64,000 bases of DNA from Bacillus bingmayongensis (GTDB lineage Bacteria > Bacillota > Bacilli > Bacillales > Bacillaceae_G). Shown one piece after another: positions 8,017 to 16,293 of the stretch. Under the pieces are notes generated by a model. It did not search any database. It saw only the letters and a program-made list of their open reading frames with translations, and was not told the origin of the DNA. The position numbers and the translations under genes were made by a program. Numbering within the stretch: the stretch's first letter is position 1; each line of letters begins with the position of its first letter. The stretch is from contig NZ_AKCS01000005.1 of assembly GCF_000299035.1 (NCBI RefSeq), positions 372,001 to 436,000 of the forward strand, in the 5' to 3' direction.

Positions 8017-8871
8017 TTACTTCCTGTTAATGTAGGATAAATCCTTCACCCATACATTCATATCTTCTAATTTATCAAAAATATAACAATTATTTGCTAG
8101 TCTACCTGTGTATTTGTATCCCAGCTGATGAAAAGCTGCGTTCATGCCAAATGAAAGCGAACGTGCGATTGTGTAAGAACAAAAGATTGCTCTCTCTTGT
8201 AATTCTTCTTCTAACTTGATGAGTAGACTTTTCATAAATCCATGTTTTCGATATTCAGGTAAAGTTGCACAATTCGTTAATTCCGCATTACCTTCTTTCA
8301 CATTCATCTCCGCTGAAGCAGTACTAATAATGCGTCCCTCTGATTCATACACATAATAAATTGTATCTTCCTTCATTGTCTTAATGATATAGTCCGCTTC
8401 ATTTAGCGGTGTCGGATAAATTTCAAACACTTTCCCGAATACACCTGCCAATTCTTCCGCGTCTGCTTCTGTCGCTTTCCGTAAGACAAATTTCTCAGGA
8501 ATTTGTTTCTCCTTTACTTCCTTTTCTCTTACACCATTTATAATGTGGTCCTCATCAATCCACTGGATACTATTCCGTCTTTCATCATCACGGTATTTTA
8601 CAAGAAAGTATGCATCATGTCCTTGAAAATAATGAGGAATCGTCGCTTCTAATAAAAAGCCAAAAGAGAGCCACGCCGAAACATGCTCTCCCTTTCCTTT
8701 TATAATACATTTGGTGAAAGAATGCTTCTCTGCTAATTCTTCTATTTTTTGCATGAGACTTTCTACATTTCCTGTATAATGATCTACCCTGATACGTTTA
8801 TTAAAATAATCTAACGCTCCTTCTACAGTATAATGGTTCGTCTGTTCTTTAAATGATTCATAATATTTCAT
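8017..8871 (-). CDS. ablB: Beta-lysine N-acetyltransferase (AblB/YodP)
   Basis: This 284-residue GNAT-type enzyme is the expected partner of KamA: AblB acetylates beta-lysine to N-epsilon-acetyl-beta-lysine, a compatible solute in some archaea and in B. cereus and possibly a catabolic intermediate here. The acetyl-CoA-binding region is seen in the C-terminal half (ATLPEYRKHGFMKSLLIKL). The N-terminal 130 residues form an extra domain characteristic of this subgroup. Its ATG overlaps the stop of yodQ by four bases, so it is the last gene of the yodT-S-R-Q-P operon. Confidence 0.9.
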   Translation of the reverse strand: MKYYESFKEQTNHYTVEGALDYFNKRIRVDHYTGNVESLMQKIEELAEKHSFTKCIIKGKGEHVSAWLSFGFLLEATIPHYFQGHDAYFLVKYRDDERRNSIQWIDEDHIINGVREKEVKEKQIPEKFVLRKATEADAEELAGVFGKVFEIYPTPLNEADYIIKTMKEDTIYYVYESEGRIISTASAEMNVKEGNAELTNCATLPEYRKHGFMKSLLIKLEEELQERAIFCSYTIARSLSFGMNAAFHQLGYKYTGRLANNCYIFDKLEDMNVWVKDLSYINRK

Positions 8872-10136
8872 TTTTTCACCTCACACCAGTCTAGTAATGT
8901 ACATGCAATAATTTTTGCTGCGGCAATCATTTTATCCACTTCAATGTATTCATTTGGATAGTGGGCTACCTTTGTCTCTCCTGGCCCAAATACTATAGTT
9001 GGTACATCAACGATTTGTGTAAATAATCCCCCATCTGTTCCCCATGGCGATGCTTCTATAATTGGACTTCTGCCTTCAATTTGAGCAAAATTATCTTGAA
9101 GTGTTGTAATAAGTGCATGATCCTCTTCTAATTCACCTGGGACCCACCTTGCTCCAAACCATTCTACTTCTACTGGATATTCTTCAAACCATGGATCTAC
9201 ATTCTTTAATTGCCCTATCCAATTTTCAAATTCTTCTTTTGCCGCCTCTATAGTCTCATTCGGCGCAATTCCACATCTTCCTTCTAAAATTAACGAATCT
9301 GGCACAGAACTTGGCCAGCTACCACCTTCAATTTTCCCAACATTGATTGGAATTGGGATTGGAATTCCTTTGTATAATGGATCTGTAATCCGTTCATTTC
9401 TCTTCTGTTCTAGTTTTCTCAAATGTTCAACGACAAACATACTCTTTTCAATTGCACTAACTCCCTCGTAACGTGTACCACCATGTGCTGCTTTTCCTTT
9501 CACATGTAGGCGAAACCACATTGAACCTTGCTGTTTCGGGAAAAATTTCATATTTGTCGGTTCTGGAATAATAACACCATCTGCCTTATAGCCTCTTAAA
9601 ATCGCTGCTAACGTACCTGCCCCACCACTCTCTTCTTCTATTACACTCTGAAAATGAATATCTCCTTTTAATTCAATACCCAGTTCAACAATTGCTTCCA
9701 TTGCCAGCATAAGAGACACATTTCCGCCCTTCATATCCGTTGTTCCACGACCGTATATGCGATTCCCGACTTTTTCACCACTATAAGGATGATGTTCCCA
9801 TTGATTCACATCACCTTCTGGTACAACATCAATGTGACCATTTAAAATCATCGATTTTCCATCGCCACTTCCTTTTAACGTCGCCACAACATTTGGGCTA
9901 TCCGAAAAATTCGTTCTTGGCGATACAAAATAAGGATGATCTTTCATCTTTGTAAAAGAAGGTTCCCAAATATCGAGGTCTAAGCCTAACTCACGTAATT
10001 TTTCAATAACAATTGCTTGCGCACCGCTCTCATCACCTGATACGCTCTTTTCTTGAATTAATCGTGTTAAGAGCTTTACACTTTCTCCTTCATGACTTTC
10101 AATATAATCACATACTTGTTTTTTTAATTGCTCCAT
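8868..10136 (-). CDS. yodQ: M20-family deacylase/peptidase (YodQ)
   Basis: The 422-residue protein is an ArgE/DapE/ACY1-type metallohydrolase. Metal ligands are visible in MILNGHIDVVPEG, in RGTTDMKGG, in the pair EEES, and near the C-terminus in GPGETKVAHYPNEYI. A dimerisation domain lies between. Such enzymes remove acyl groups from amino acids. In this operon the natural guess is deacetylation of an acetyl-beta-lysine derivative; that is inference from context. GAGGAG precedes the ATG 15 bases after yodR, and the 3' end overlaps yodP. Confidence 0.9.
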   Translation of the reverse strand: MEQLKKQVCDYIESHEGESVKLLTRLIQEKSVSGDESGAQAIVIEKLRELGLDLDIWEPSFTKMKDHPYFVSPRTNFSDSPNVVATLKGSGDGKSMILNGHIDVVPEGDVNQWEHHPYSGEKVGNRIYGRGTTDMKGGNVSLMLAMEAIVELGIELKGDIHFQSVIEEESGGAGTLAAILRGYKADGVIIPEPTNMKFFPKQQGSMWFRLHVKGKAAHGGTRYEGVSAIEKSMFVVEHLRKLEQKRNERITDPLYKGIPIPIPINVGKIEGGSWPSSVPDSLILEGRCGIAPNETIEAAKEEFENWIGQLKNVDPWFEEYPVEVEWFGARWVPGELEEDHALITTLQDNFAQIEGRSPIIEASPWGTDGGLFTQIVDVPTIVFGPGETKVAHYPNEYIEVDKMIAAAKIIACTLLDWCEVKK

Positions 10137-10151
10137 ATTTGTTTGCTCCTC

Positions 10152-10814
10152 TCATTCAATCACAAGTAAATTAGAACTTACATGAAAAGATGCCTCCGTA
10201 TGTTGTTTTACATCCGCAACTGTGTAAGGGCTCATTAATTCTTGTAGTATTAAACCTTCAGAAGTAACTTCCATTACAGCCATATCCGTAATAATTAAAT
10301 CCACACACCTTTTCGATGTTAATGGAAGCGTACATTCTGAAACAACTTTTGCATTCCCATACTTATCAACGTGGTTCATCACAACAACGACCCGCTTTGC
10401 TTTCTGCGCTAAATCCATCGCTCCGCCAATACCAGGAACCCGTTTCCCTGGAACAATCCAATTTGCTAAATCTCCTTTCTCACTTACTTGCAGTGAACCA
10501 AGTATTGTTATATCAAGCAATCCTTTTCGAATCATTCCAAATGCTGTGCAGCTGTCAAAATAACTTGCTCCTGTAATGAGTGACGTCGGCAATCCAGCCG
10601 CATTACATAAGTTTTCATCTTCGTTTCCTTTACTTGGCGTTGGACCCATTCCAACGATACCATTTTCCGCCTGGAACATAACATGCATATCTTCAGGCAA
10701 ATGGTTAGGTACAAGAGAAGGGATCCCAATCCCTAAATTTACAATCATTCCATTTTGAATCTCTTTCGCAGCACGCCTTGCTATCTTATCTCGCACCTCT
10801 ACTCCCATACCCAT
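10152..10814 (-). CDS. yodR: 3-oxoacid CoA-transferase-type subunit B (YodR)
   Basis: This is the beta subunit of a class I CoA-transferase. The catalytic glutamate region reads MFQAENGIVGMGP near residue 50, as in acetoacetate and butyrate CoA-transferases. It should pair with YodS, encoded directly upstream with overlapping ends, to move CoA between acids during lysine breakdown. I use the ATG at 10814, ten bases after GGAG; a TTG two codons earlier and an ATG two codons later are possible alternatives. Confidence 0.9.
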   Translation of the reverse strand: MGMGVEVRDKIARRAAKEIQNGMIVNLGIGIPSLVPNHLPEDMHVMFQAENGIVGMGPTPSKGNEDENLCNAAGLPTSLITGASYFDSCTAFGMIRKGLLDITILGSLQVSEKGDLANWIVPGKRVPGIGGAMDLAQKAKRVVVVMNHVDKYGNAKVVSECTLPLTSKRCVDLIITDMAVMEVTSEGLILQELMSPYTVADVKQHTEASFHVSSNLLVIE

Positions 10815-11497
10815 TTCCAATTCACTCCTTCCGACGGCACAATATAATTTACAAAAACACCTGGAACAATAATTTCCTCAGGATCTAAACTTCCGAGTGG
10901 TACGATTTCTTCTGCCTCAACAATTGTAATATCTCCAGCCATCGCTACATGTGGGTTCATGTTACGAGCACTCTTATCAAACACAAGATTCCCAAACGGA
11001 TCCGCCTTTTTCGCATATACAATCGATACCTCTGCAGTTAAAGCCGGTTCCACTAAATATGTTTTCCCATTCATTTCGACTGTTCGCTTTCCTTCCTCCA
11101 CAATCGTATCGATACCGACATCGACAAGAATTCCACCGAGTCCAACACCACCTGCACGAATTCGCTCTGCTAGCGTTCCTTGAGGTGAAAACTCGATCTG
11201 TAATCGTCCTTCATTTAACTGTCTTCCCGCATTTGGATTTGAACCAATATGAGAAGTAATTAATGATTTCACTCGTTCTTTTGTTACGAGGCGTCCAATC
11301 CCTACATCCGGAAACCCTGTATCATTTCCGATTAAATGTAAGTTTGAAATGCCTTTTTCTACAATGGCCTGTATTAATGATGGAGGAGACCCAATCCCGC
11401 CAAATCCTCCAAACATTAACGTCATATCATCATGAAAAAACGAAATAACTTCATCAATTGCTTTTAATTTGCCGAATGTATTTGTAATGGTTGTCAT
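10799..11497 (-). CDS. yodS: 3-oxoacid CoA-transferase-type subunit A (YodS)
   Basis: The 232-residue alpha subunit carries the CoA-binding glycine loop LMFGGFGGIGSPPSL near residue 30 and the family's SHIGSNPNAGRQ and SPQGTLAERIRAGG segments. It forms the CoA-transferase with YodR. Start and stop are coupled: its ATG overlaps the yodT stop by four bases and its end overlaps the start of yodR. In B. subtilis the orthologous genes lie in the same order. Confidence 0.91.
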   Translation of the reverse strand: MTTITNTFGKLKAIDEVISFFHDDMTLMFGGFGGIGSPPSLIQAIVEKGISNLHLIGNDTGFPDVGIGRLVTKERVKSLITSHIGSNPNAGRQLNEGRLQIEFSPQGTLAERIRAGGVGLGGILVDVGIDTIVEEGKRTVEMNGKTYLVEPALTAEVSIVYAKKADPFGNLVFDKSARNMNPHVAMAGDITIVEAEEIVPLGSLDPEEIIVPGVFVNYIVPSEGVNWKWVWE

Positions 11498-12804
11498 GCG
11501 ATACTATGTCCTCCTTTTTGCATCATCTCTTCCACACTTTTCGCAAAAATCTCAAGTAATTCATCTAACTCAGAATATGTAGTTGTCATCGGCGGTGCAA
11601 CAAGTAGCGCACTATCCTCTTTTCCTGCTTGGCCTGATACAGCTTGATATAGAAGAAGTCCATTTTTCGCTGCGACTGAAATGAGCTCAGATGCTTTTGT
11701 AAACGGTTGCAATTCTACTCCAATCAGGAATCCTTTTCCGCGCACATCGGCAATAATTGTCGATTGCTGCTGAACTTTCTGCAACCCTTTTATTAAATAT
11801 TCTCCTTTTTCAGCTGTTTTTTCAGGTAAATTATGTTTCTCCATATATTCAATAACCGCTAAAGCTGTCGCTGCCGATAAAGGATTGGCACTTAGCGTAT
11901 GACCACTCATAACTGAACGTGATCCTCGTAAAATCGGTTCCATCACACGGTCACTCACAACCGTCGCGGCCATCGGTGTATAACCTGCACCTAGTCCTTT
12001 TCCTAGCGTCATGATGTCCGGTTCCACGCCCCAGTGCTCCATCGCAAACCATGCACCTGTACGCCCAAGACCTGTCATAACCTCATCGGCAATAAATAAA
12101 ATATCATAATGGCTACAAATATCTTTAATCACTTTATAATATTCTTTCGGTGGTACAACTGCACCGCCTGCTGCACCGATAATTGGTTCAGCTATAAAAG
12201 CTGCAATATGTTCTGCACCAATCCGCTCAATTGCTCGTTCTAGCTCAGTCGCACAAGACAGCTGACAAGTTGGATACACTTTCTGCACCGGACAACGGAA
12301 ACAATACGGCGCTGGTACAGTTGGATAATCTTCCAAAATAGAAACAAATCGCTGACGACGAAGTGGATGCCCCGACATTGATAAAGCTCCCATCGTAATA
12401 CCGTGATAACTCATCCAGCGCGACAAAATTTTATGTTTCCCTTGAATACCGCGCTCTTGAAAATGTTGAATCGCGATTTTCATAGCCGTTTCATTCGCTT
12501 CCGTACCACTATTTACAAAAAAACTCCAGTTCAAATCTCCTACACTTAAATCACTTAACTTCTTTGCTAACTTCTCAGCTGGCTCACTCGTAAACTGTGA
12601 GCGATACACAAAAGCAATCTCCTCTGCCTGCTTTTTAATCACTTCCGCAATCTCTGTTACGCCATGTCCGATACCTGCCGTAATCGCTCCTGACGAACCA
12701 TCAAAATATTTATTGCCATTTTGATCATACAAATACACACCTTTTCCATGCGAAATCATCGGATACGGCTGACCAACAAGTGGCTTAATTAAGTAATCGC
12801 GCAT
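11494..12804 (-). CDS. yodT: Class III aminotransferase (YodT)
   Basis: This PLP-dependent aminotransferase of 436 residues has the class III pattern: VNSGTEANETAMKIA binds the phosphate, DILFIADEVMTGLGRTG holds the aspartate that pairs with the ring, and TLGKGLGAGY carries the Schiff-base lysine. It is first in the yodT-S-R-Q-P operon and probably removes the amino group of beta-lysine or its acetyl form. I chose the ATG at 12804 because GGGGGAG precedes it; the frame stays open 20 codons upstream but begins in AT-rich leader. A CATATATAT near 12833-12841 on the minus strand resembles a mother-cell sigma -10 box, weak evidence only. Confidence 0.92.
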   Translation of the reverse strand: MRDYLIKPLVGQPYPMISHGKGVYLYDQNGNKYFDGSSGAITAGIGHGVTEIAEVIKKQAEEIAFVYRSQFTSEPAEKLAKKLSDLSVGDLNWSFFVNSGTEANETAMKIAIQHFQERGIQGKHKILSRWMSYHGITMGALSMSGHPLRRQRFVSILEDYPTVPAPYCFRCPVQKVYPTCQLSCATELERAIERIGAEHIAAFIAEPIIGAAGGAVVPPKEYYKVIKDICSHYDILFIADEVMTGLGRTGAWFAMEHWGVEPDIMTLGKGLGAGYTPMAATVVSDRVMEPILRGSRSVMSGHTLSANPLSAATALAVIEYMEKHNLPEKTAEKGEYLIKGLQKVQQQSTIIADVRGKGFLIGVELQPFTKASELISVAAKNGLLLYQAVSGQAGKEDSALLVAPPMTTTYSELDELLEIFAKSVEEMMQKGGHSIA

Positions 12805-13390
12805 AGCGCTCCCCCATTTCTCCAATTTGTATATATATATGAAGAAAATTGACGTTTCTTTCATAAAAAAGAATCCTCTGCAAGTGCAGTGAATTTATCA
12901 AAAAACTATTATAAAATATACAAATGAGTGCTAAAAAATGAAAATTCAGAAATGTAATAAAGAACCAAACCTTTGCCCCTCTTAAAAAATCCTCCTCTCC
13001 TATAAAAAATAAGCCTACAAACATACAAACTAATTACTTTCTTACCATACTATCAGCTTCTTTCAATTGCTGACATTGTGTAAACTTCGACGAAACTCCC
13101 GTCAATTTCCTTCCTATTAATTTAGTTTATCTGTCATATTTTTAAACAAAATTAGACAAATTTCTCACAAGCCTTACTATGCTTTTGAATCATACCTCTC
13201 TTTAGACTTTCAAGAATTTAAGTTTTTTCCGCACTAATAGATAGTCCGCCCGCTGAGAAATATTCAACATTATTAAAAGCAGATTTCTATATAGCTTCAT
13301 TGATAAAAATGATTGTCTTATACAAAGAGCATTCATCTGTTTATAAATACAATACATGAACACCAAGAGCTGAATTATTTCACACGTAAA
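12805..13390. other. Gene-free AT-rich stretch upstream of yodT
   Basis: No gene with a convincing start and ribosome site was found. The first part is the leader and promoter region of yodT. A short plus-strand open frame near 13225-13361 (phrase EKYSTLLKADFYIASLIKM) reads like protein but lacks a start, so it may be a remnant. A minus-strand frame reaching 13024 is dominated by Phe/Leu/Ile codons of AT-rich DNA and is rejected. Confidence 0.5.
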
Positions 13391-13426
13391 AAAAGAAAGA
13401 ACCGATTAACTATAATTAACCAGTTC
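13391..13426 (-). terminator. Terminator of the YjcZ-like gene
   Basis: An eleven-base stem with two imperfect pairs (GAACTGGTTAA and TTAATCGGTTC read on the minus strand) is followed by TTTCTTTTTTT. It lies about 25 bases after the stop of the small spore gene. Confidence 0.72.
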
Positions 13427-13449
13427 AGCATGACGCTCTTTATTGGTAA

Positions 13450-13584
13450 TTAACGCACGCAACTTGCCCCAATAATAATTAGTAAAATAAACAATACAAC
13501 TATTAACGCAAATCCAGAACCTGTACCGCATCCTCCGCCACTATAACCATATCCGCAACTACCAGGATATCCATATCCCCACAT
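13450..13584 (-). CDS. YjcZ family sporulation peptide
   Basis: A 44-residue peptide is encoded, too short for usual gene callers. It has a Gly/Tyr/Cys-rich head ([18 protein letters not shown]), then a single hydrophobic helix ([18 protein letters not shown]). This is the plan of the YjcZ/YczN-type sporulation peptides abundant in B. cereus spores and membranes. GGAGGG lies 11 bases before the ATG, and a hairpin terminator follows. Membrane location and spore association are inferred from the family. Confidence 0.85.
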   Translation of the reverse strand: MWGYGYPGSCGYGYSGGGCGTGSGFALIVVLFILLIIIGASCVR

Positions 13585-13767
13585 GATTTGTTCCACTCCC
13601 TCCATAACTTAAAAATTAATTTTCCTTAATAAATTATGTAGGACAACTATCACTTTGTATGTGTGTTTGCCTATAAATCAAAAAATCCCTGGCTCAGCTC
13701 TAGTTTTTTTGCATAAGCCCATTTCCAAGAAGCATATAGTTATAGTGATGAAAAAGGAGGAATTTAT

Positions 13768-14517
13768 ATGGCGCAATCTAAAATTGAAAAATATGGACAA
13801 GAAGCCGCTCTATATGAACAGCTTGCCCGTTACTATCAATATACAAATCCAAAAAAATATATGGAATTATATATGAAATATCATAATGTGATTACCAAAC
13901 TTGTGCATGCATATGAAAAACGTGATTCTCAAGAAGCAGCACTACCATCCTATATGAGATTATTCCATGCATCTTCTCATACACCCGTTGTTGATTTTTT
14001 AGTAAACGGACAGAAGGTAGTAAAAAACATTGCTTTTAAACAATACAGCCCGTATTTGTCCTTAACTCAAGGACAGTACCGGGTTGATATCGTTCCTGTT
14101 GGTAACGAAACACCTATTTTCTCAGCACTTGTCCCGATGATGGGCAACCGCTCTTATACGCTTGCAGCAATCGGTACCGATACACATATACAATTGCAGC
14201 CAATGCTTGATAATACTCCGTTACAATCTGGTCAAGCAAAAATAAGATTTTCACATTTTTCACCAGATACCCCTGCCGTTCACGTATCAATAAAAGGCGG
14301 CGATTATTTATTTGAAAATGTCTTATTTAAACAAATAACAGATTATTTACAGGTGAGCCCCGGAACAGCTGATATTGAAATTTCTCTTGCCGATACGAAA
14401 AAAGTACTTGTAACCATTCCTAATGTAAAAGTAGAACCAAATACAATTTACACATTTGCATTAGTGGGCTATTCTAATCAATCTCCCAAATTAGAAGCTG
14501 TGGTTCTTACAAATTAA
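13768..14517 (+). CDS. DUF4397 domain protein with two repeats
   Basis: The 249-residue protein starts with a helical Tyr/Lys-rich segment (to about residue 60) and then has two DUF4397 beta domains. Their starts are marked by the parallel phrases RLFHASSHTPVVDFLVNG and RFSHFSPDTPAVHVSIKG. In Bacillus, DUF4397 proteins are usually secreted or cell-surface, but no signal peptide is seen here, so this one may be spore-associated or cytoplasmic. AAGGAGG precedes the ATG. A two-way terminator separates it from the convergent kinase. No enzymatic motif is visible. Confidence 0.85.
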   Translation: MAQSKIEKYGQEAALYEQLARYYQYTNPKKYMELYMKYHNVITKLVHAYEKRDSQEAALPSYMRLFHASSHTPVVDFLVNGQKVVKNIAFKQYSPYLSLTQGQYRVDIVPVGNETPIFSALVPMMGNRSYTLAAIGTDTHIQLQPMLDNTPLQSGQAKIRFSHFSPDTPAVHVSIKGGDYLFENVLFKQITDYLQVSPGTADIEISLADTKKVLVTIPNVKVEPNTIYTFALVGYSNQSPKLEAVVLTN

Positions 14518-14552
14518 AAAAGTCTACACCATTCTCTTGGTGTAGACTTTTT
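14516..14552. terminator. Bidirectional terminator
   Basis: AAAAAGTCTACACC and its perfect complement enclose an eight-base loop between two converging genes. T-runs on both strands let it serve the DUF4397 gene and the histidine kinase. Confidence 0.88.
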
Positions 14553-14556
14553 CTCT

Positions 14557-15690
14557 TTATTTTTGAAACGAAATATGAAATTCTGTCCATTCTGAATTAG
14601 AGTGACATGTAATAGATCCGTTATGTTTTTCAACAATTTGTTTACATACAAACAAACCGATACCCGTTCCTAATTTCTTTGTCGTGACAAATGGTTCAAA
14701 AATCGTTTCAATACTTTCTGCTGGAATCATTGGTCCATTGTTTTTAATAACAATATGAATCCTCTCTTCACCTTCACATGCATCAATAATAATTTTACGA
14801 TCTTCTTTAATCACTTCGAGAGCGTCGATTGAGTTCATTAAAATATTTAGGAAAACTTGCCTCACTTCACTACGGTATCCTACAAATGGAATAGGACACA
14901 GTAAGTTTTTTTCAATTAAAACATTTGAATTAACTAGACTTGGATATAAGAAATGAATAATATCATGAAACAAATCATTTAGCAAAAATCGTTCAGACTC
15001 ATTCCACATTTCTTTTTTTGAAACAAGCAAAAATTGCGAAATACGAAAGTTTAATTGGTCCAATTCGTGTGAAATAATATCTAAATATGATAAATTCGGA
15101 TGATCTAATTTCAATAATTTCACAAACCCCATAATTGAGGTTAATGGATTTCGAAACTCGTGAACAAAACTAGCTGACATTTGTCCTAAAATCGTCAATC
15201 TTTCTTTATGTGTTTCATTTATATATTGCTGTTTTTCCTCTAAATTTCTCGATATAATTTCCGAGTATTTTAAAACCGTATAATAAATTAATTTGTCAAA
15301 ACAAGTATGTATTTTTGTCATAATTGATTTTAATTCCCGAGCTTTAACATCTAATTCGCACATTGCTTCAAATAATTCATTTCTTCCTACATTCGCATTA
15401 TAGACAAAATCTCCAATATTAGCATCTGCCCCTGCTCGCTCAATTGCAATTTTTTCACATAACGGCTGTAGTTGAGCTATATCCTTATCTTCCATAATAA
15501 GTTCAATAATTAACTCTAATAAGTCCTCTCCATTCCGAGCTACTTCTTGCTTAAATGGATCTTTTTCGGAAATTATCATTTTGTTTTTCCAGTTCTCTAC
15601 GAATTGGTGCCTGTTGTTTTTCAAGTGCGAACAAAATACTTCTTTGATATCCTTATCGATTGGAAAAACCCCCATTCCCTCCATTTCCAT
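14557..15690 (-). CDS. Orphan sporulation sensor histidine kinase with globin-fold HisK_N domain
   Basis: The 377-residue protein has no membrane segment. Residues about 15-145 form an all-helical sensor of the HisK_N/globin-like type seen in B. anthracis BA2291 and its plasmid-borne decoys pXO1-118 and pXO2-61. The catalytic core follows: FVHEFRNPLTSIMGF with H177, an N box (NILMNSIDALE) and GTGIGLFVCK. No response regulator is adjacent, as expected for a kinase feeding the Spo0F phosphorelay. Its position near the kam locus agrees with BA2291 lying close to the B. anthracis lysine aminomutase gene. The start is uncertain: ATG at 15690 or two codons later. Confidence 0.9.
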   Translation of the reverse strand: MEMEGMGVFPIDKDIKEVFCSHLKNNRHQFVENWKNKMIISEKDPFKQEVARNGEDLLELIIELIMEDKDIAQLQPLCEKIAIERAGADANIGDFVYNANVGRNELFEAMCELDVKARELKSIMTKIHTCFDKLIYYTVLKYSEIISRNLEEKQQYINETHKERLTILGQMSASFVHEFRNPLTSIMGFVKLLKLDHPNLSYLDIISHELDQLNFRISQFLLVSKKEMWNESERFLLNDLFHDIIHFLYPSLVNSNVLIEKNLLCPIPFVGYRSEVRQVFLNILMNSIDALEVIKEDRKIIIDACEGEERIHIVIKNNGPMIPAESIETIFEPFVTTKKLGTGIGLFVCKQIVEKHNGSITCHSNSEWTEFHISFQK

Positions 15691-15854
15691 GCGACGTATA
15701 CCCTATATATTTTGAATATTAACACAAAAAACAAGTTTCGTTAAGAGATTGTTGTCACATTTTGTTAATTTCTGTTGATAAAATTTATTTGAAATGACTT
15801 TTTTGCATCCTTTTCATTTCTTGCGTACAATAAGAGATGAAAGGTGTGAAAAAT

Positions 15855-16247
15855 ATGGCAAATAAAAATGTGGAAGATTATCTCCAAGAAGGCATTCATG
15901 GCCAAAAGCAAAACAAACCAGAAGAACGCAATATGTACTTAAGCACATTGCGTGAGCGTGTAGAAATCGCTTTAACAATCGGTCAAGTGATGCAAAGCAA
16001 TGTTTACACAGAAGTAGCTAATAGTATGCGCACTTCTCAATCATTACAACTATATGTAAATGGCAGCATCACTTACCCACATTTATCAAAATACATTAAA
16101 TTAGCAAATGAAAAAAATGTACCATTTACAATTGTTCAAAATAAAGGTACACATACACCAATTGGTTTAGTTCTTGCGCATAGTACAGCGGTAGATAAAG
16201 AACAAATCTACGTTGAAGATGCTATTTTCAAACAAGAGATGAAATAA
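15855..16247 (+). CDS. yueI: YueI family protein (DUF1694)
   Basis: The 130-residue protein matches B. subtilis YueI over its full length: NKNVEDYLQEGIHGQKQNKP at the start and a Rossmann-like half with KNVPFTIVQNKGTH and GLVLAHSTAVDKEQIYVED. It is cytoplasmic and of unknown function. I start at 15855, after AAAGGTGTG; an ATG six codons earlier overlaps that site. It stands alone between a divergent kinase gene and a two-way terminator. Confidence 0.88.
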   Translation: MANKNVEDYLQEGIHGQKQNKPEERNMYLSTLRERVEIALTIGQVMQSNVYTEVANSMRTSQSLQLYVNGSITYPHLSKYIKLANEKNVPFTIVQNKGTHTPIGLVLAHSTAVDKEQIYVEDAIFKQEMK

Positions 16248-16293
16248 TAATAAAAGGTACACTCGCCTATGAAGTGTACCTTTTATTATTATT
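16243..16293. terminator. Bidirectional terminator between yueI and the aldehyde dehydrogenase gene
   Basis: A 21-pair perfect stem runs from 16243 to 16263 and from 16273 to 16293 with a nine-base loop. Its core is AAAAGGTACACT. AT-rich outer pairs give T-runs on both strands, so it should stop both converging genes. Confidence 0.88.

Noticed and set aside
12785-13024. A 79-codon minus-strand frame over the yodT leader
   Set aside because: It consists mainly of Phe, Leu, Ile and Tyr codons of AT-rich DNA and runs into the yodT start in a different phase.
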